The translations under genes were made by a program, and so were the position numbers. 21,747 bases of DNA, taken from positions 1-21,747 of the forward strand of contig DEAW01000236.1 in NCBI GenBank assembly GCA_002348315.1, in the 5' to 3' direction. This DNA is from Planctomycetaceae bacterium UBA2972 (GTDB lineage: Bacteria > Planctomycetota > Planctomycetia > Pirellulales > Pirellulaceae). Positions 15,456 to 21,747 of the stretch are shown here, one piece after another (the first letter of the stretch is position 1; each line of letters begins with the position of its first letter). The notes below the pieces were generated by a model that did not search any database, was not told the DNA's origin, and saw nothing but the letters and a program-made list of their open reading frames with translations.

Positions 15456-17069
15456 ATGATGTACCAAATACAAAGATTCCTGGTTTGCCTAATAACATTC
15501 TTTTTGACGTCACTGATGTGCGAATCTGGATTGTGCGATGAATCCGTAACTTTCCGCACAATGACGTGGAACATCTGGCACGGCGGTCGTGAGGATGGTG
15601 AGAAAATTGGGCCACAACGTGTCGTTGAAGTTATTCGACAAAGCAAAGCAGATATCGTCGCGATGCAGGAGACGTATGGCTCGGGAGAGTGGATCAGTGA
15701 ACAGCTGGGTTATCACTTTCACCCCCGTGGTACGAACGTTTCTATTCATAGCCGCTATCCGGTGCTTGAGGATATTTCCGTTTTCGAAAAATTCAAGTGT
15801 GTTGGCGCATTATTGGAACTACCAGGAGATCGTAAACTTGCTTTCTATTCCATTTGGCTTCCCTACAACAAAGAAATCTGGGTGGAGGGGACTCGAGACG
15901 TTAACGATTTAGAGGCTCTGAAATACGCCTGTGATGCTTCCCGCCAAGACTTGGAAAAAATGTGGGCTTTAATTCAACAGCGGCTTAGCCATCCTCAGTA
16001 CGCAGGGATTCCGATCGTGATCGCAGGTGATTTTAACAGTATGTCGCATCTTGATTATATCAAGCCATTTCGGGACCAATTTGATGGCGTTGTCCTCGAC
16101 TGGCCCACCAGTCATATCCTGAGCGATGCCGGATTTCGGGATGCTTGGCGGGAAAATCATCCTGAAGTCAACCGTATGAAAGATCGCACCTGGACACCAC
16201 GCTTCCCCAAACAACAACAAGATCGCATTGATTTTATCTATTACCGTGGTTCCCAACTGGATGCTCGAGATGCCATCGTCGTTGATCAACATGCTCAGAA
16301 ATTCCCTTCCGATCATGCCGCGTTGGTGACTGAATTCTCATGGGATGCTCCAGTAACAGGCCAGACCTTCCGCGCGGTTTCTTACAATATTAAACATGGT
16401 TTGGGGAATGATGGCCGCCTCGATTTGGAACGTACCGCGGCCTTGTTAAATAACTTGCATGCCGATTTCATCGGCTTACAAGAGGTCGATAATAAAGTGA
16501 AACGTAGTGGCATGGTCGACCAGGCTCAAACGCTGGGGAGATCGTTAAAGATGCACTCCGCGTTCGGTTCTTTTATGGACTATCAGGGCGGTCAGTATGG
16601 ATTGGCGATTCTTTCAAAGCATCCGATCGTGGCCGCGAAAGACATCAGACTGCCAACAGGTAATGAGCCACGAGTGGCTTTGGCCTGTAAGGTTCGGTTG
16701 CCTGATCAACGTGAAATTATGGTGGTCAATTTACATTTTGATTGGGTCGAAGATGATGAATTCCGGTTTCAACAAGCCAAAGAGTTGGCTAAATATCTAA
16801 ATACCCTGACATTACCTTATGTGTTGATGGGGGACTTCAACGACCAACCTAAATCTCGTACGTTGGATTTACTTTCCAGCGACAGCTTAGCTGCCGCCAA
16901 ACCCAATCAGGATCGGTTTACTTTTTCGGCTACCAAACCCACCATGGAAATTGACTTTATTTTCATGGCCCCTCGGCAAGCTTGGCAATTCAATTTCAGC
17001 CGCGTCTTCGAGGGAAAATTGACCTCTGATCATCGACCGATTTTGGCAGTCATTGAACTGAAGCCGTAA
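15456..17069 (+). CDS. exported protein with two tandem endonuclease/exonuclease/phosphatase (EEP) domains
   Basis: A 537-residue exported protein. The start is ATG 15456 (ATGATG), with GGAAAG just upstream; a TTG at 15429 would spoil the signal peptide (FLVCLITFFLTSLMCESGLC). Two complete EEP domains follow, split near residue 300. Domain 1: TWNIWHGG (N39), MQET (E72), GDFNS (D192, N194), DRIDFIYY (D259) and SDH (D286, H287). Domain 2: SYNIKHG (N311), LQEVD (E343), GDFND (D460, N462), EIDFIF (D500) and SDH (D525, H526). Both carry the full metal-dependent phosphodiesterase or nuclease motif set. The family includes DNase I-like nucleases, sphingomyelinases and inositol phosphatases, so the substrate is open. 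In the periplasm or outside, it may scavenge phosphate or nucleic acid. Confidence 0.9.
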   Translation: MMYQIQRFLVCLITFFLTSLMCESGLCDESVTFRTMTWNIWHGGREDGEKIGPQRVVEVIRQSKADIVAMQETYGSGEWISEQLGYHFHPRGTNVSIHSRYPVLEDISVFEKFKCVGALLELPGDRKLAFYSIWLPYNKEIWVEGTRDVNDLEALKYACDASRQDLEKMWALIQQRLSHPQYAGIPIVIAGDFNSMSHLDYIKPFRDQFDGVVLDWPTSHILSDAGFRDAWRENHPEVNRMKDRTWTPRFPKQQQDRIDFIYYRGSQLDARDAIVVDQHAQKFPSDHAALVTEFSWDAPVTGQTFRAVSYNIKHGLGNDGRLDLERTAALLNNLHADFIGLQEVDNKVKRSGMVDQAQTLGRSLKMHSAFGSFMDYQGGQYGLAILSKHPIVAAKDIRLPTGNEPRVALACKVRLPDQREIMVVNLHFDWVEDDEFRFQQAKELAKYLNTLTLPYVLMGDFNDQPKSRTLDLLSSDSLAAAKPNQDRFTFSATKPTMEIDFIFMAPRQAWQFNFSRVFEGKLTSDHRPILAVIELKP

Positions 17070-17072
17070 GCG

Positions 17073-17095
17073 TGAGTGAATCGATAGATCACTCA
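17073..17095. terminator. hairpin after the EEP-domain gene (possible terminator)
   Basis: A perfect 7-base inverted repeat, TGAGTGA at 17073-17079 and TCACTCA at 17089-17095, with a 9-base loop, begins three bases after the stop codon. No T-run follows, so a role in transcription termination or mRNA stability is only tentative. Confidence 0.3.
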
Positions 17096-17153
17096 AGGCA
17101 GAACAATTTCTAATCGTTTATCTTCACATTCCAGAAAACGGAAGATTTCAAGC

Positions 17154-17184
17154 TTGACTCCGTACTTAGGTACGGAGTTATAAT
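17154..17184 (+). promoter_or_regulatory. mer-type operator/promoter with 19-base spacer
   Basis: A -35 TTGACT at 17154-17159 and a perfect -10 TATAAT at 17179-17184 are separated by 19 bases, the long spacer diagnostic of MerR-activated promoters. The spacer carries a perfect inverted repeat: ACTCCGTAC at 17157-17165, TTAG, then GTACGGAGT at 17170-17178. From memory, the core GCTTGACTCCGTAC...GTACGGA is the same as the Tn501/Tn21 mer operator. MerR should bind here and distort the DNA on metal binding to align the two hexamers. Predicted transcription starts at or within a base or two of the merR ATG at 17191, so the transcript is probably leaderless. It is a single promoter reading into merR and the metallothionein gene together, unlike the divergent arrangement of Gram-negative mer operons. 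Confidence 0.9.
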
Positions 17185-17190
17185 TCTGAC

Positions 17191-17643
17191 ATGGAACAAG
17201 ATTTACAAGAACAAATGACGATTGGGGTTCTGGCCAAAGAGGCTGGGGTTGGGGTGGAAACGGTTCGTTTCTATCAGCGAAAGGGCTTGCTGAAGACGCC
17301 TGAACGAACGTCAGGCTTTCGCAAGTACACTCAAACCGATCTTCGGCAGATCAAGTTTATCAAAAGAGTTCAGGAGCTTGGTTTCACGCTCAACGATGCG
17401 CAATCTCTCCTGAAGATTACTTTTTGTTCTCCAAAGACTCAGCCTTTGCTGGAGCAGGTTTGTAACGAGAAGATCGAACAAATTGAAAAAAAAATAGCTG
17501 ATTTGAATGGCATGTTGGATGAGTTACGTCAGTTTTACCAATCATGCGCTTGTGAATCGTCGAATAATATCCAATGCAGCCTTCTGGATTGTTTTGAAAA
17601 CGAATGGGAATGCTGTGACAACTCTAATGGGAGAAAGAAATGA
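17191..17643 (+). CDS. merR: MerR-family metal-responsive transcriptional regulator (mercury-type)
   Basis: A 150-residue MerR protein. The N-terminal winged helix (TIGVLAKEAGVGVETVRFYQRKGLL, residues 10-34) is very close to Tn501 MerR as I remember it. The dimerisation helix lies around residues 85-118 (KIEQIEKKIADLNGMLDELR). The metal-binding end carries CACESSNNIQCSLL: C121 and C129 would match MerR C117 and C126, with C119 matching C115. The counterpart of C82 is displaced: C79 and C91 are the nearest candidates, and the loop is two residues longer. Extra cysteines lie at 134, 141 and 142. It should repress or activate its own mer-type promoter and the metallothionein gene, which overlaps its stop codon by ATGA. 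Hg(II) is the expected inducer from operator and C-terminus, but other soft metals are not excluded. Confidence 0.9.
   Translation: MEQDLQEQMTIGVLAKEAGVGVETVRFYQRKGLLKTPERTSGFRKYTQTDLRQIKFIKRVQELGFTLNDAQSLLKITFCSPKTQPLLEQVCNEKIEQIEKKIADLNGMLDELRQFYQSCACESSNNIQCSLLDCFENEWECCDNSNGRKK
17630..17633 (+). promoter_or_regulatory. ribosome binding site of the metallothionein-like gene
   Basis: GGAG within the last codons of merR lies 6 bases before the ATG at 17640. It supports translation of the short gene that overlaps merR. Confidence 0.65.
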
Positions 17644-17777
17644 AAGCTTCTTGTGAATGCTGTAACACCGGCAAATGTGTATGTAGCAATAGTGCATGTA
17701 ACTGCTGCTGTGGGTCTGCTGCCTGTAATTGTGCTTCGTCGTGCGTTTGTGGCGATTGCTGCGAAACGTGTTGCTGA
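17640..17777 (+). CDS. metallothionein-like 45-residue protein with 17 cysteines
   Basis: A 45-residue open frame whose ATG overlaps the merR stop as ATGA. It contains 17 cysteines (38 percent) at positions 5, 7, 8, 13, 15, 20, 22-24, 29, 31, 35, 37, 40, 41, 44 and 45, in C-x-C, CC and CCC clusters; the other residues are mostly Ala, Ser, Asn and Gly. There is no histidine, aromatic residue or signal peptide, so it should be a cytoplasmic thiolate-cluster protein that binds soft metals such as Hg, Cd, Cu or Zn. The known bacterial SmtA family is, from memory, about 56 residues with fewer cysteines and contains histidine, so this resembles eukaryotic metallothioneins more. The ribosome site (17630-17633) and coupling to merR argue for a real gene. 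Metal and family are inference from composition and context. Confidence 0.85.
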   Translation: MKASCECCNTGKCVCSNSACNCCCGSAACNCASSCVCGDCCETCC

Positions 17778-17792
17778 TTAACGCCACGTTAA
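17778..17792. repeat. short inverted repeat immediately after the metallothionein stop
   Basis: TTAACG and CGTTAA flank CCA directly after the stop codon. It is followed by A-runs rather than T-runs, so it is not a typical terminator for the plus strand. A role in mRNA end formation or stability is possible but unsupported. Confidence 0.25.
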
Positions 17793-17831
17793 AAAACCGT
17801 TACTTAGCTTTAACAGCGAAAAGGCATATCT

Positions 17832-17868
17832 TAGGGGTGGATCGCTTAGCCGATGACAATCACCCCTA
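17832..17868. terminator. inverted repeat between convergent metallothionein and carboxypeptidase genes (possible bidirectional terminator)
   Basis: TAGGGGTG at 17832-17839 and CACCCCTA at 17861-17868 form a perfect 8-base stem with a 21-base loop. It lies in the gap between the convergent metallothionein and carboxypeptidase genes, the expected place for a terminator. The loop is large and no U-tract is visible on either strand, so support is modest. Confidence 0.35.
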
Positions 17869-17899
17869 TAGATTTGTTCTTGGCGGCGGTTGTATGAAA

Positions 17900-19300
17900 T
17901 TATTTTTGTAAGATCTGTTTCCAGCCCCAGCGGTACAAATTTCGTGAATCGGCATAACGGCCACGAGAGGAGCCGCTTCCTAGGACGACCAGGACCATTT
18001 CCTTTCCATCCCGTTGGCAGGCCGATACGAGACAGGCACCTGCGGCGCTTGTGGTACCGGTCTTGATACCGATATAGCCATCAATGGCCAAGAGCTGGTT
18101 GGTGTTTTTCCAGAGGATATTCCGCTGTGAGCCCGACTTGGAAGCAACCGTGCATCCATGCTGACGGGTTTGCACATAGTGACGAAAGGATTCGAGTTTC
18201 ATCGCCGCCGTCGCAAGTTTGACCAGATCTGCTGCCGTCGATCGATGCCCCGGAGCTGTCAGGCCGTGGGGGTTTTTGAAATGGCTGTCTTGCATTCCTA
18301 GCGATGTTGCCTTGTCGTTCATGGCTAGGATGAATAAGTCATAGCTTGATTTTTTCTCATTGGATTTTGCCAGACGTGGCCCAAAGTGCTCAGCAAGAGC
18401 GACCGCGGCGTCATTGCCAGATGGCAGCAGGAGTCCATACAGCAATTCTTTGACCGTCAATATTTCACCGGCACGCACGCTGCTGGTCGAACCGGGCGTT
18501 CTATCCGCCCGTTCTGAAAAGTTGATTTTTTCTGCGAGGACCGCTTCATTTTGCGCAGCCTGTTGCAGCACGAGATAAGCGGTCATAATCTTTGTCGTGC
18601 TTGCGATATCCAGTTTTTCGTCTTTGTTGGAATGGAAATGGATGGTTCCATCTGCAAGGTTTGCCATTGCCCAGGACTTGGCGGTGACAAATGGAACGCC
18701 GTCTAACGGATCGGCTCGTTTTTTTGTTAGCTTCTCTCGATTGATGACTGCGGGGGCAGCGACCGGTTTGCTTTCCGTTAGAAGTGTGCCAAGAGCTGTC
18801 CAGTCGTCCTGATCGAAAGTTCCGTCAGCTGGGAGTTTATGGTTTTTCTGGAAACGAATGACAGCAGCCTTGGTAGCTGGGCCAAAGTCACCGTCCACTG
18901 CGAGGTTGGGAGTGGGTTTTAATTTTGCATTCAAAGTCCGTTGTAAATCTTCTACTATCCGCCCGAACGATCCGCTTGCCAGTTTGATCGGTTTTGAGTT
19001 CGGCTCTTGCAACACAGTAAGGGAGTGGAGGAGTTTCGCTATAGTACCCTGTGCATAATTTGCGGGCATCACCACCATCTTGATCAAACTTGCGGTTCGT
19101 ATGCAGTGATCTTCTTGGAGGCAGATGGTTTGCATCGAGTTGAGGAAATTCATTCCGACAGCACCAGTGTCGTCGTGCCGCATGTCATGTTGCCTGATTG
19201 AACGTTGCAGATTCTCCGGTGACAAATCATGGGAAAAGGCATCCATCGGAGGACTGAAAAACAGAAGCAGAGAAAGTAGGCTGATCAAGCGTATCGTCAT
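17900..19300 (-). CDS. D-alanyl-D-alanine carboxypeptidase (S11) with N-terminal SxxK remnant and peptidoglycan-binding domain
   Basis: A 466-residue exported protein. After a signal peptide (LISLLSLLLFFSPPMDAFS) comes an unusual segment with CIRTASLIKMVVMPANYAQ (S71-LIK-74), which resembles the SxxK start of a class A beta-lactamase-like serine hydrolase but stops soon after. Next is a peptidoglycan-binding_1 domain (VEDLQRTLNAKLKP, LAVDGDFGPATKAAVIRFQK, then LPADGTFDQDDWTAL; about residues 110-173). The C-terminal half is an S11 low-molecular-weight penicillin-binding protein with S234-TTK-237, S294-GN-296 and K413-T-G-415. It trims stem peptides in the cell wall. The ATG at 19300 gives the full signal peptide. 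The gene is convergent with the metallothionein operon. Confidence 0.92.
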   Translation of the reverse strand: MTIRLISLLSLLLFFSPPMDAFSHDLSPENLQRSIRQHDMRHDDTGAVGMNFLNSMQTICLQEDHCIRTASLIKMVVMPANYAQGTIAKLLHSLTVLQEPNSKPIKLASGSFGRIVEDLQRTLNAKLKPTPNLAVDGDFGPATKAAVIRFQKNHKLPADGTFDQDDWTALGTLLTESKPVAAPAVINREKLTKKRADPLDGVPFVTAKSWAMANLADGTIHFHSNKDEKLDIASTTKIMTAYLVLQQAAQNEAVLAEKINFSERADRTPGSTSSVRAGEILTVKELLYGLLLPSGNDAAVALAEHFGPRLAKSNEKKSSYDLFILAMNDKATSLGMQDSHFKNPHGLTAPGHRSTAADLVKLATAAMKLESFRHYVQTRQHGCTVASKSGSQRNILWKNTNQLLAIDGYIGIKTGTTSAAGACLVSACQRDGKEMVLVVLGSGSSRGRYADSRNLYRWGWKQILQK

Positions 19301-19653
19301 GGTTGCATTAATTTAGGGCGTCGTTGAAAGGTCTCCGCCAATGTGGCGAACTTTGTTTGCACATTATATCATTGGCCCTCTGTCTTTGTCGGCGTTCCAG
19401 CGGCCTTGAGTTATTCATAGTCCGAGCCTACAAAATTAAACTCAATAGACAATGGGTTCTTTTCAGGTTTGGATTCCTGAAAACTTTCGTTGATGCGCAA
19501 AACTAACGAGCAATCGAGTTGAAAAGGTTGTCATTTTTCAGACAAAGCTCGACAAAACCAGGATTAATTCGATAATAACGGTGTCAAAATATATTGGTGG
19601 ATTTGCAGGCATTTCCACGCTGTCGTTATCGTTTCTAATTGGATTCTACTATT
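19301..19653. other. 353-base intergenic region between divergent carboxypeptidase and TIM-barrel genes
   Basis: This gap must hold the promoters of both divergent genes. It contains an 8-base inverted repeat at 19460-19483 (TTTTCAGG, 8-base loop, CCTGAAAA) and a smaller CGCCA-ATG-TGGCG repeat. No clear -35/-10 pair, ncRNA or coding frame is seen. Confidence 0.45.
19460..19483. repeat. 8-base inverted repeat in the divergent intergenic region
   Basis: TTTTCAGG and CCTGAAAA are perfect complements around an 8-base loop, between divergent genes. It may be an operator or a hairpin in the leader of either transcript. No known motif is recognised. Confidence 0.35.
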
Positions 19654-20535
19654 ATGAAAAACCATCCACGCCGTCAGTTCCTGAAGAAATCAATCGTTGC
19701 GACTGCTGGACTTGGTTTTCTGCCAGTTTCAGCAAATGCGGCTACTGCCCCGGGTAAATCTGCTAAAGGCATGAAGTTCGGCTTGGTAACCTACCTTTGG
19801 GGTAAGGATATGGATCTTCCCACCTTGTTGGATGTATGCGAAAAATCCGGAGTATTGGGCGTGGAATTACGTACTCAACATGCTCATGGTGTTGAACCGG
19901 CATTATCCAAAGCACAAAGAATGGAGGTCAGGAAACGTTTTGCCGATAGCCCCGTAGAATTGGTAGGTTACGGTTCCAATGCTCAATATCACGAAAACGA
20001 CCCAGCTAAGGTCCAAGCCAACATCGCTTTGACAAAAGAATACCTGCGTTTGATGCATGATTGTGGTGGCAGTGGTGTTAAGGTGAAGCCGAATGGTTTT
20101 GTGAACGACGTTCCCCGAGAAAAGACGATCGAGCAAATTGGGTTGGCTTTGAATGAAGTCGCAAAATTTGGGAATGATCTGGGACAGGAGATTCGTGTGG
20201 AGGTTCATGGGCGAGGTACCAGTGAGTTACCTGTCGTACGCGATATCTTCAAAGTTGCCACTCATCCCAACGCCACGGTTTGCTGGAACTCCAATGATGT
20301 TGATCTTGACGGTGCCGGACTCACCGAAAACTTTGACATGGTGAAGGATCGATTCGGTAGCACGGTTCACATCCGCGAACTGAATGTAGGCAAATATCCA
20401 TATGCCGAATTGATGAAAAAGTTCAATGCCCTGAACTACAAAGGATGGATTTTGCTGGAAGCACGAACCAACCCGGCCGATAAGATAGCGGCATTGATCG
20501 AGCAGCGAAAGATCTTTGAACGCATGACTACCTGA
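19654..20535 (+). CDS. Tat-exported TIM-barrel protein, sugar phosphate isomerase/epimerase-like
   Basis: A 293-residue protein from the ATG at 19654; a TTG at 19639 is a less likely start. The N-terminus carries a twin-arginine motif, PRRQFLKK, before a hydrophobic stretch (IVATAGLGFLPVSANA), so it is probably folded in the cytoplasm and exported. The mature part follows a beta/alpha-barrel of the xylose-isomerase-like (AP endonuclease 2) family: KFGLVTYLWG, then VLGVELRTQHAHG, GVKVKPNGF, IRVEVHGRG, ATVCWNSNDVDLDG, VHIRELN and WILLEA at successive strand ends, with Glu, Asp and His residues suited to bind a divalent metal. Such exported barrels are common in planctomycetes and usually of unknown substrate. 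Family is secure; activity is not. Confidence 0.85.
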   Translation: MKNHPRRQFLKKSIVATAGLGFLPVSANAATAPGKSAKGMKFGLVTYLWGKDMDLPTLLDVCEKSGVLGVELRTQHAHGVEPALSKAQRMEVRKRFADSPVELVGYGSNAQYHENDPAKVQANIALTKEYLRLMHDCGGSGVKVKPNGFVNDVPREKTIEQIGLALNEVAKFGNDLGQEIRVEVHGRGTSELPVVRDIFKVATHPNATVCWNSNDVDLDGAGLTENFDMVKDRFGSTVHIRELNVGKYPYAELMKKFNALNYKGWILLEARTNPADKIAALIEQRKIFERMTT

Positions 20536-20565
20536 TCATTGTCTGCCTGTCTTCCCAACATCAGG

Positions 20566-21747
20566 TTAAAATTCCAGCGACATCTGCGTGTAAAAGAATC
20601 GGGCATCGCCGGAATGAGGTACGCCAGGGGTTGTTTGATAGTACGCACCGGCAAAGAAGTGCGAATAACCAAGTTGAAATTTCAGCCGCTCATTCAGTTT
20701 CAGAGTTGCCAGTAAGTCAATTTCATGGCCCAAGCTGCTGCTACCGGAGGTGTTTGCCCCGAGTCCTGCAAACGGAGTCATGTTGGTGTTGTAGGGAACA
20801 TCCGCACTATTCGCGAGACTGAAATAATGATAGTGGACTCTCAGTTCAAGTGACTCGGTCGGTTGGTAATCCCATCGCACATTGACGTCATTTAGATTGC
20901 GACGCCCGAATAAATCGATGTAACCAAGGTGACGATGGGCTCGCGGGAAGTAGTGGTGCCACCCATTTCCAGGGGTATCACTACCAGAGGCCCATTCGTA
21001 GTAAACCCACAATTGACCAGGTATTTTGCCTTTCAATTCCGTTCCTAGTCCAATGACAGCTAAACCAGCTAAATGGTTTGTCTGGTCAGGATTTATGCCA
21101 GCCTGCACACCGCCCTCAAACTCATAAAGCAAATCACCGCGGGCCCCTTTTGAATGGGCTCCGAAGGTGTCATATCGAGCACCGGTGTTATCTAGTTCCA
21201 GCGTCAACCAGTAGTAACTCCGCGTGATGTCTTCATTGACTTGCTGGTGGGTGTTGACCCCATACAGGCGGACGTCATAGTTCGTCTGATTGAAATCATT
21301 AGGTTGCATGGATAAGGGATGAAGATAGTATGCCTCTAAGTCAAAGTTCTCGTTTTCCAGAGAAAGCTGCAGACCATCAAATGCTCGTCGAGTATTCGCC
21401 CATTCCCCTTCACCAACCAAACGTGTCGAACCGATATCAAGTGACCTTCTCCCCACTTTTGCCTGCAGGCGATCGTTAAGTGTGATGTCAGCGTAAGCTT
21501 GATGAAGATCCAGACGATCAACTTCATTTCCTCGTGCCGGGAAGTTTTCCAGAGTGCTTTCGGCATCGAGCATTTCGACGTACAGATTCAAGTGGTCATT
21601 GAACTTTCCGTCCATCCATAGTCGTGTGCGATATAGCAGGAAGTCATCGTCCGTTCCGGTTAGACCAAGCGAATTGGCAAGGGTTGGCGAGGGACGATGA
21701 TTGTTCTCATGGTGGTAACGCATGCGGAATTCACCGCCGAATTCGAA
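20566..21747 (-). CDS. alginate-export-type outer-membrane beta-barrel protein (partial, N-terminus beyond window)
   Basis: The C-terminal 393 codons of an outer-membrane protein; the frame stays open to the right edge, reading FEFGGEFRMRYHHENNH, so the true start lies outside the window. The ATG at 21723 is internal. The sequence alternates short amphipathic strands (LYVEMLDAEST, LQAKVGRRSLDIGSTRLVGEGEW, WVYYEWASGSDTPGNG, LRVHYHYFSLA) and turns, and ends in a terminal Phe (MSLEF), the usual mark of outer-membrane insertion. The pattern of strands with YRTRLW, GRR and GEGEW matches the alginate-export/AlgE-like porin family. It probably lets anionic or sugar polymers or oligomers cross the outer membrane. 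It converges on the TIM-barrel gene, 30 bases between stops. Confidence 0.85.
   Translation of the reverse strand, partial: FEFGGEFRMRYHHENNHRPSPTLANSLGLTGTDDDFLLYRTRLWMDGKFNDHLNLYVEMLDAESTLENFPARGNEVDRLDLHQAYADITLNDRLQAKVGRRSLDIGSTRLVGEGEWANTRRAFDGLQLSLENENFDLEAYYLHPLSMQPNDFNQTNYDVRLYGVNTHQQVNEDITRSYYWLTLELDNTGARYDTFGAHSKGARGDLLYEFEGGVQAGINPDQTNHLAGLAVIGLGTELKGKIPGQLWVYYEWASGSDTPGNGWHHYFPRAHRHLGYIDLFGRRNLNDVNVRWDYQPTESLELRVHYHYFSLANSADVPYNTNMTPFAGLGANTSGSSSLGHEIDLLATLKLNERLKFQLGYSHFFAGAYYQTTPGVPHSGDARFFYTQMSLEF

Noticed and set aside
17154..17777. Full mercury resistance operon
   Set aside because: No merA, merT, merP, merB or merC-like sequence is present in the window on either strand near merR, so only a regulator plus chelator is claimed.
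17542..17787. 81-codon frame antisense to the metallothionein gene
   Set aside because: It is a mirror of the Cys codon-rich plus strand; the plus-strand frame has a ribosome site, coupling to merR and a clear composition.
1..21747. CRISPR array, transposase, integrase, tRNA or rRNA
   Set aside because: No regularly spaced repeats, insertion-sequence ends, recombinase motifs or RNA gene structures were seen.

Overview
The window looks like chromosomal DNA from a planctomycete-like Gram-negative bacterium. This is inferred from moderate GC content, many secreted proteins and lipoproteins, long tripartite export proteins, a Tat-exported TIM-barrel protein, an alginate-export-type porin, and a MacB-like permease of a kind I associate with Planctomycetota. 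No rRNA, tRNA, CRISPR array or insertion sequence was found. The assignment is a judgement from gene content, not a database result.

Layout: (1) 1-1628 holds the 5' end of a CCA-adding/poly(A) polymerase-type nucleotidyltransferase on the minus strand, a single-domain rhodanese and an NAD-dependent epimerase. (2) 1721-8658 is a seven-gene plus-strand block for a tripartite ABC export system: TolC-like outer-membrane channel, small Cys-pair exported protein, FtsX-type permease, Cys-containing lipoprotein, HlyD/MacA-type adaptor, MacB/LolD-type ATPase and a second FtsX-type permease. From the first permease onward the genes overlap or are nearly contiguous. (3) 8678-11854 holds an exported M19 dipeptidase, an exported isoaspartyl peptidase/asparaginase and a LolA-like lipoprotein. 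(4) 11961-13935 holds a small membrane protein, a secreted HExxH metalloprotease-like protein and a decapitated DEAD-box helicase carrying only the C-terminal half of the helicase core. (5) 13960-17069 holds a PLP aminotransferase and an exported protein with two tandem endonuclease/exonuclease/phosphatase domains. (6) 17154-17777 is the most striking locus. A near-canonical mer operator/promoter lies directly upstream of a MerR regulator, which overlaps by ATGA with a 45-residue, 17-cysteine metallothionein-like gene. (7) 17900-21747 holds an S11 D-Ala-D-Ala carboxypeptidase with an extra N-terminal SxxK remnant and a peptidoglycan-binding domain, a Tat-exported sugar-isomerase-like TIM barrel, and a partial alginate-export-type outer-membrane protein.

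How the parts fit: the mer-type promoter, MerR and metallothionein form a self-contained predicted metal-responsive buffering module. No merA, merT, merP or merB is present in the window, so metal sequestration would replace reduction and volatilisation. The ABC export block may serve metal or lipophilic-compound efflux. Its two Cys-containing exported proteins hint at metal or thiol chemistry, but its substrate cannot be read from the sequence.
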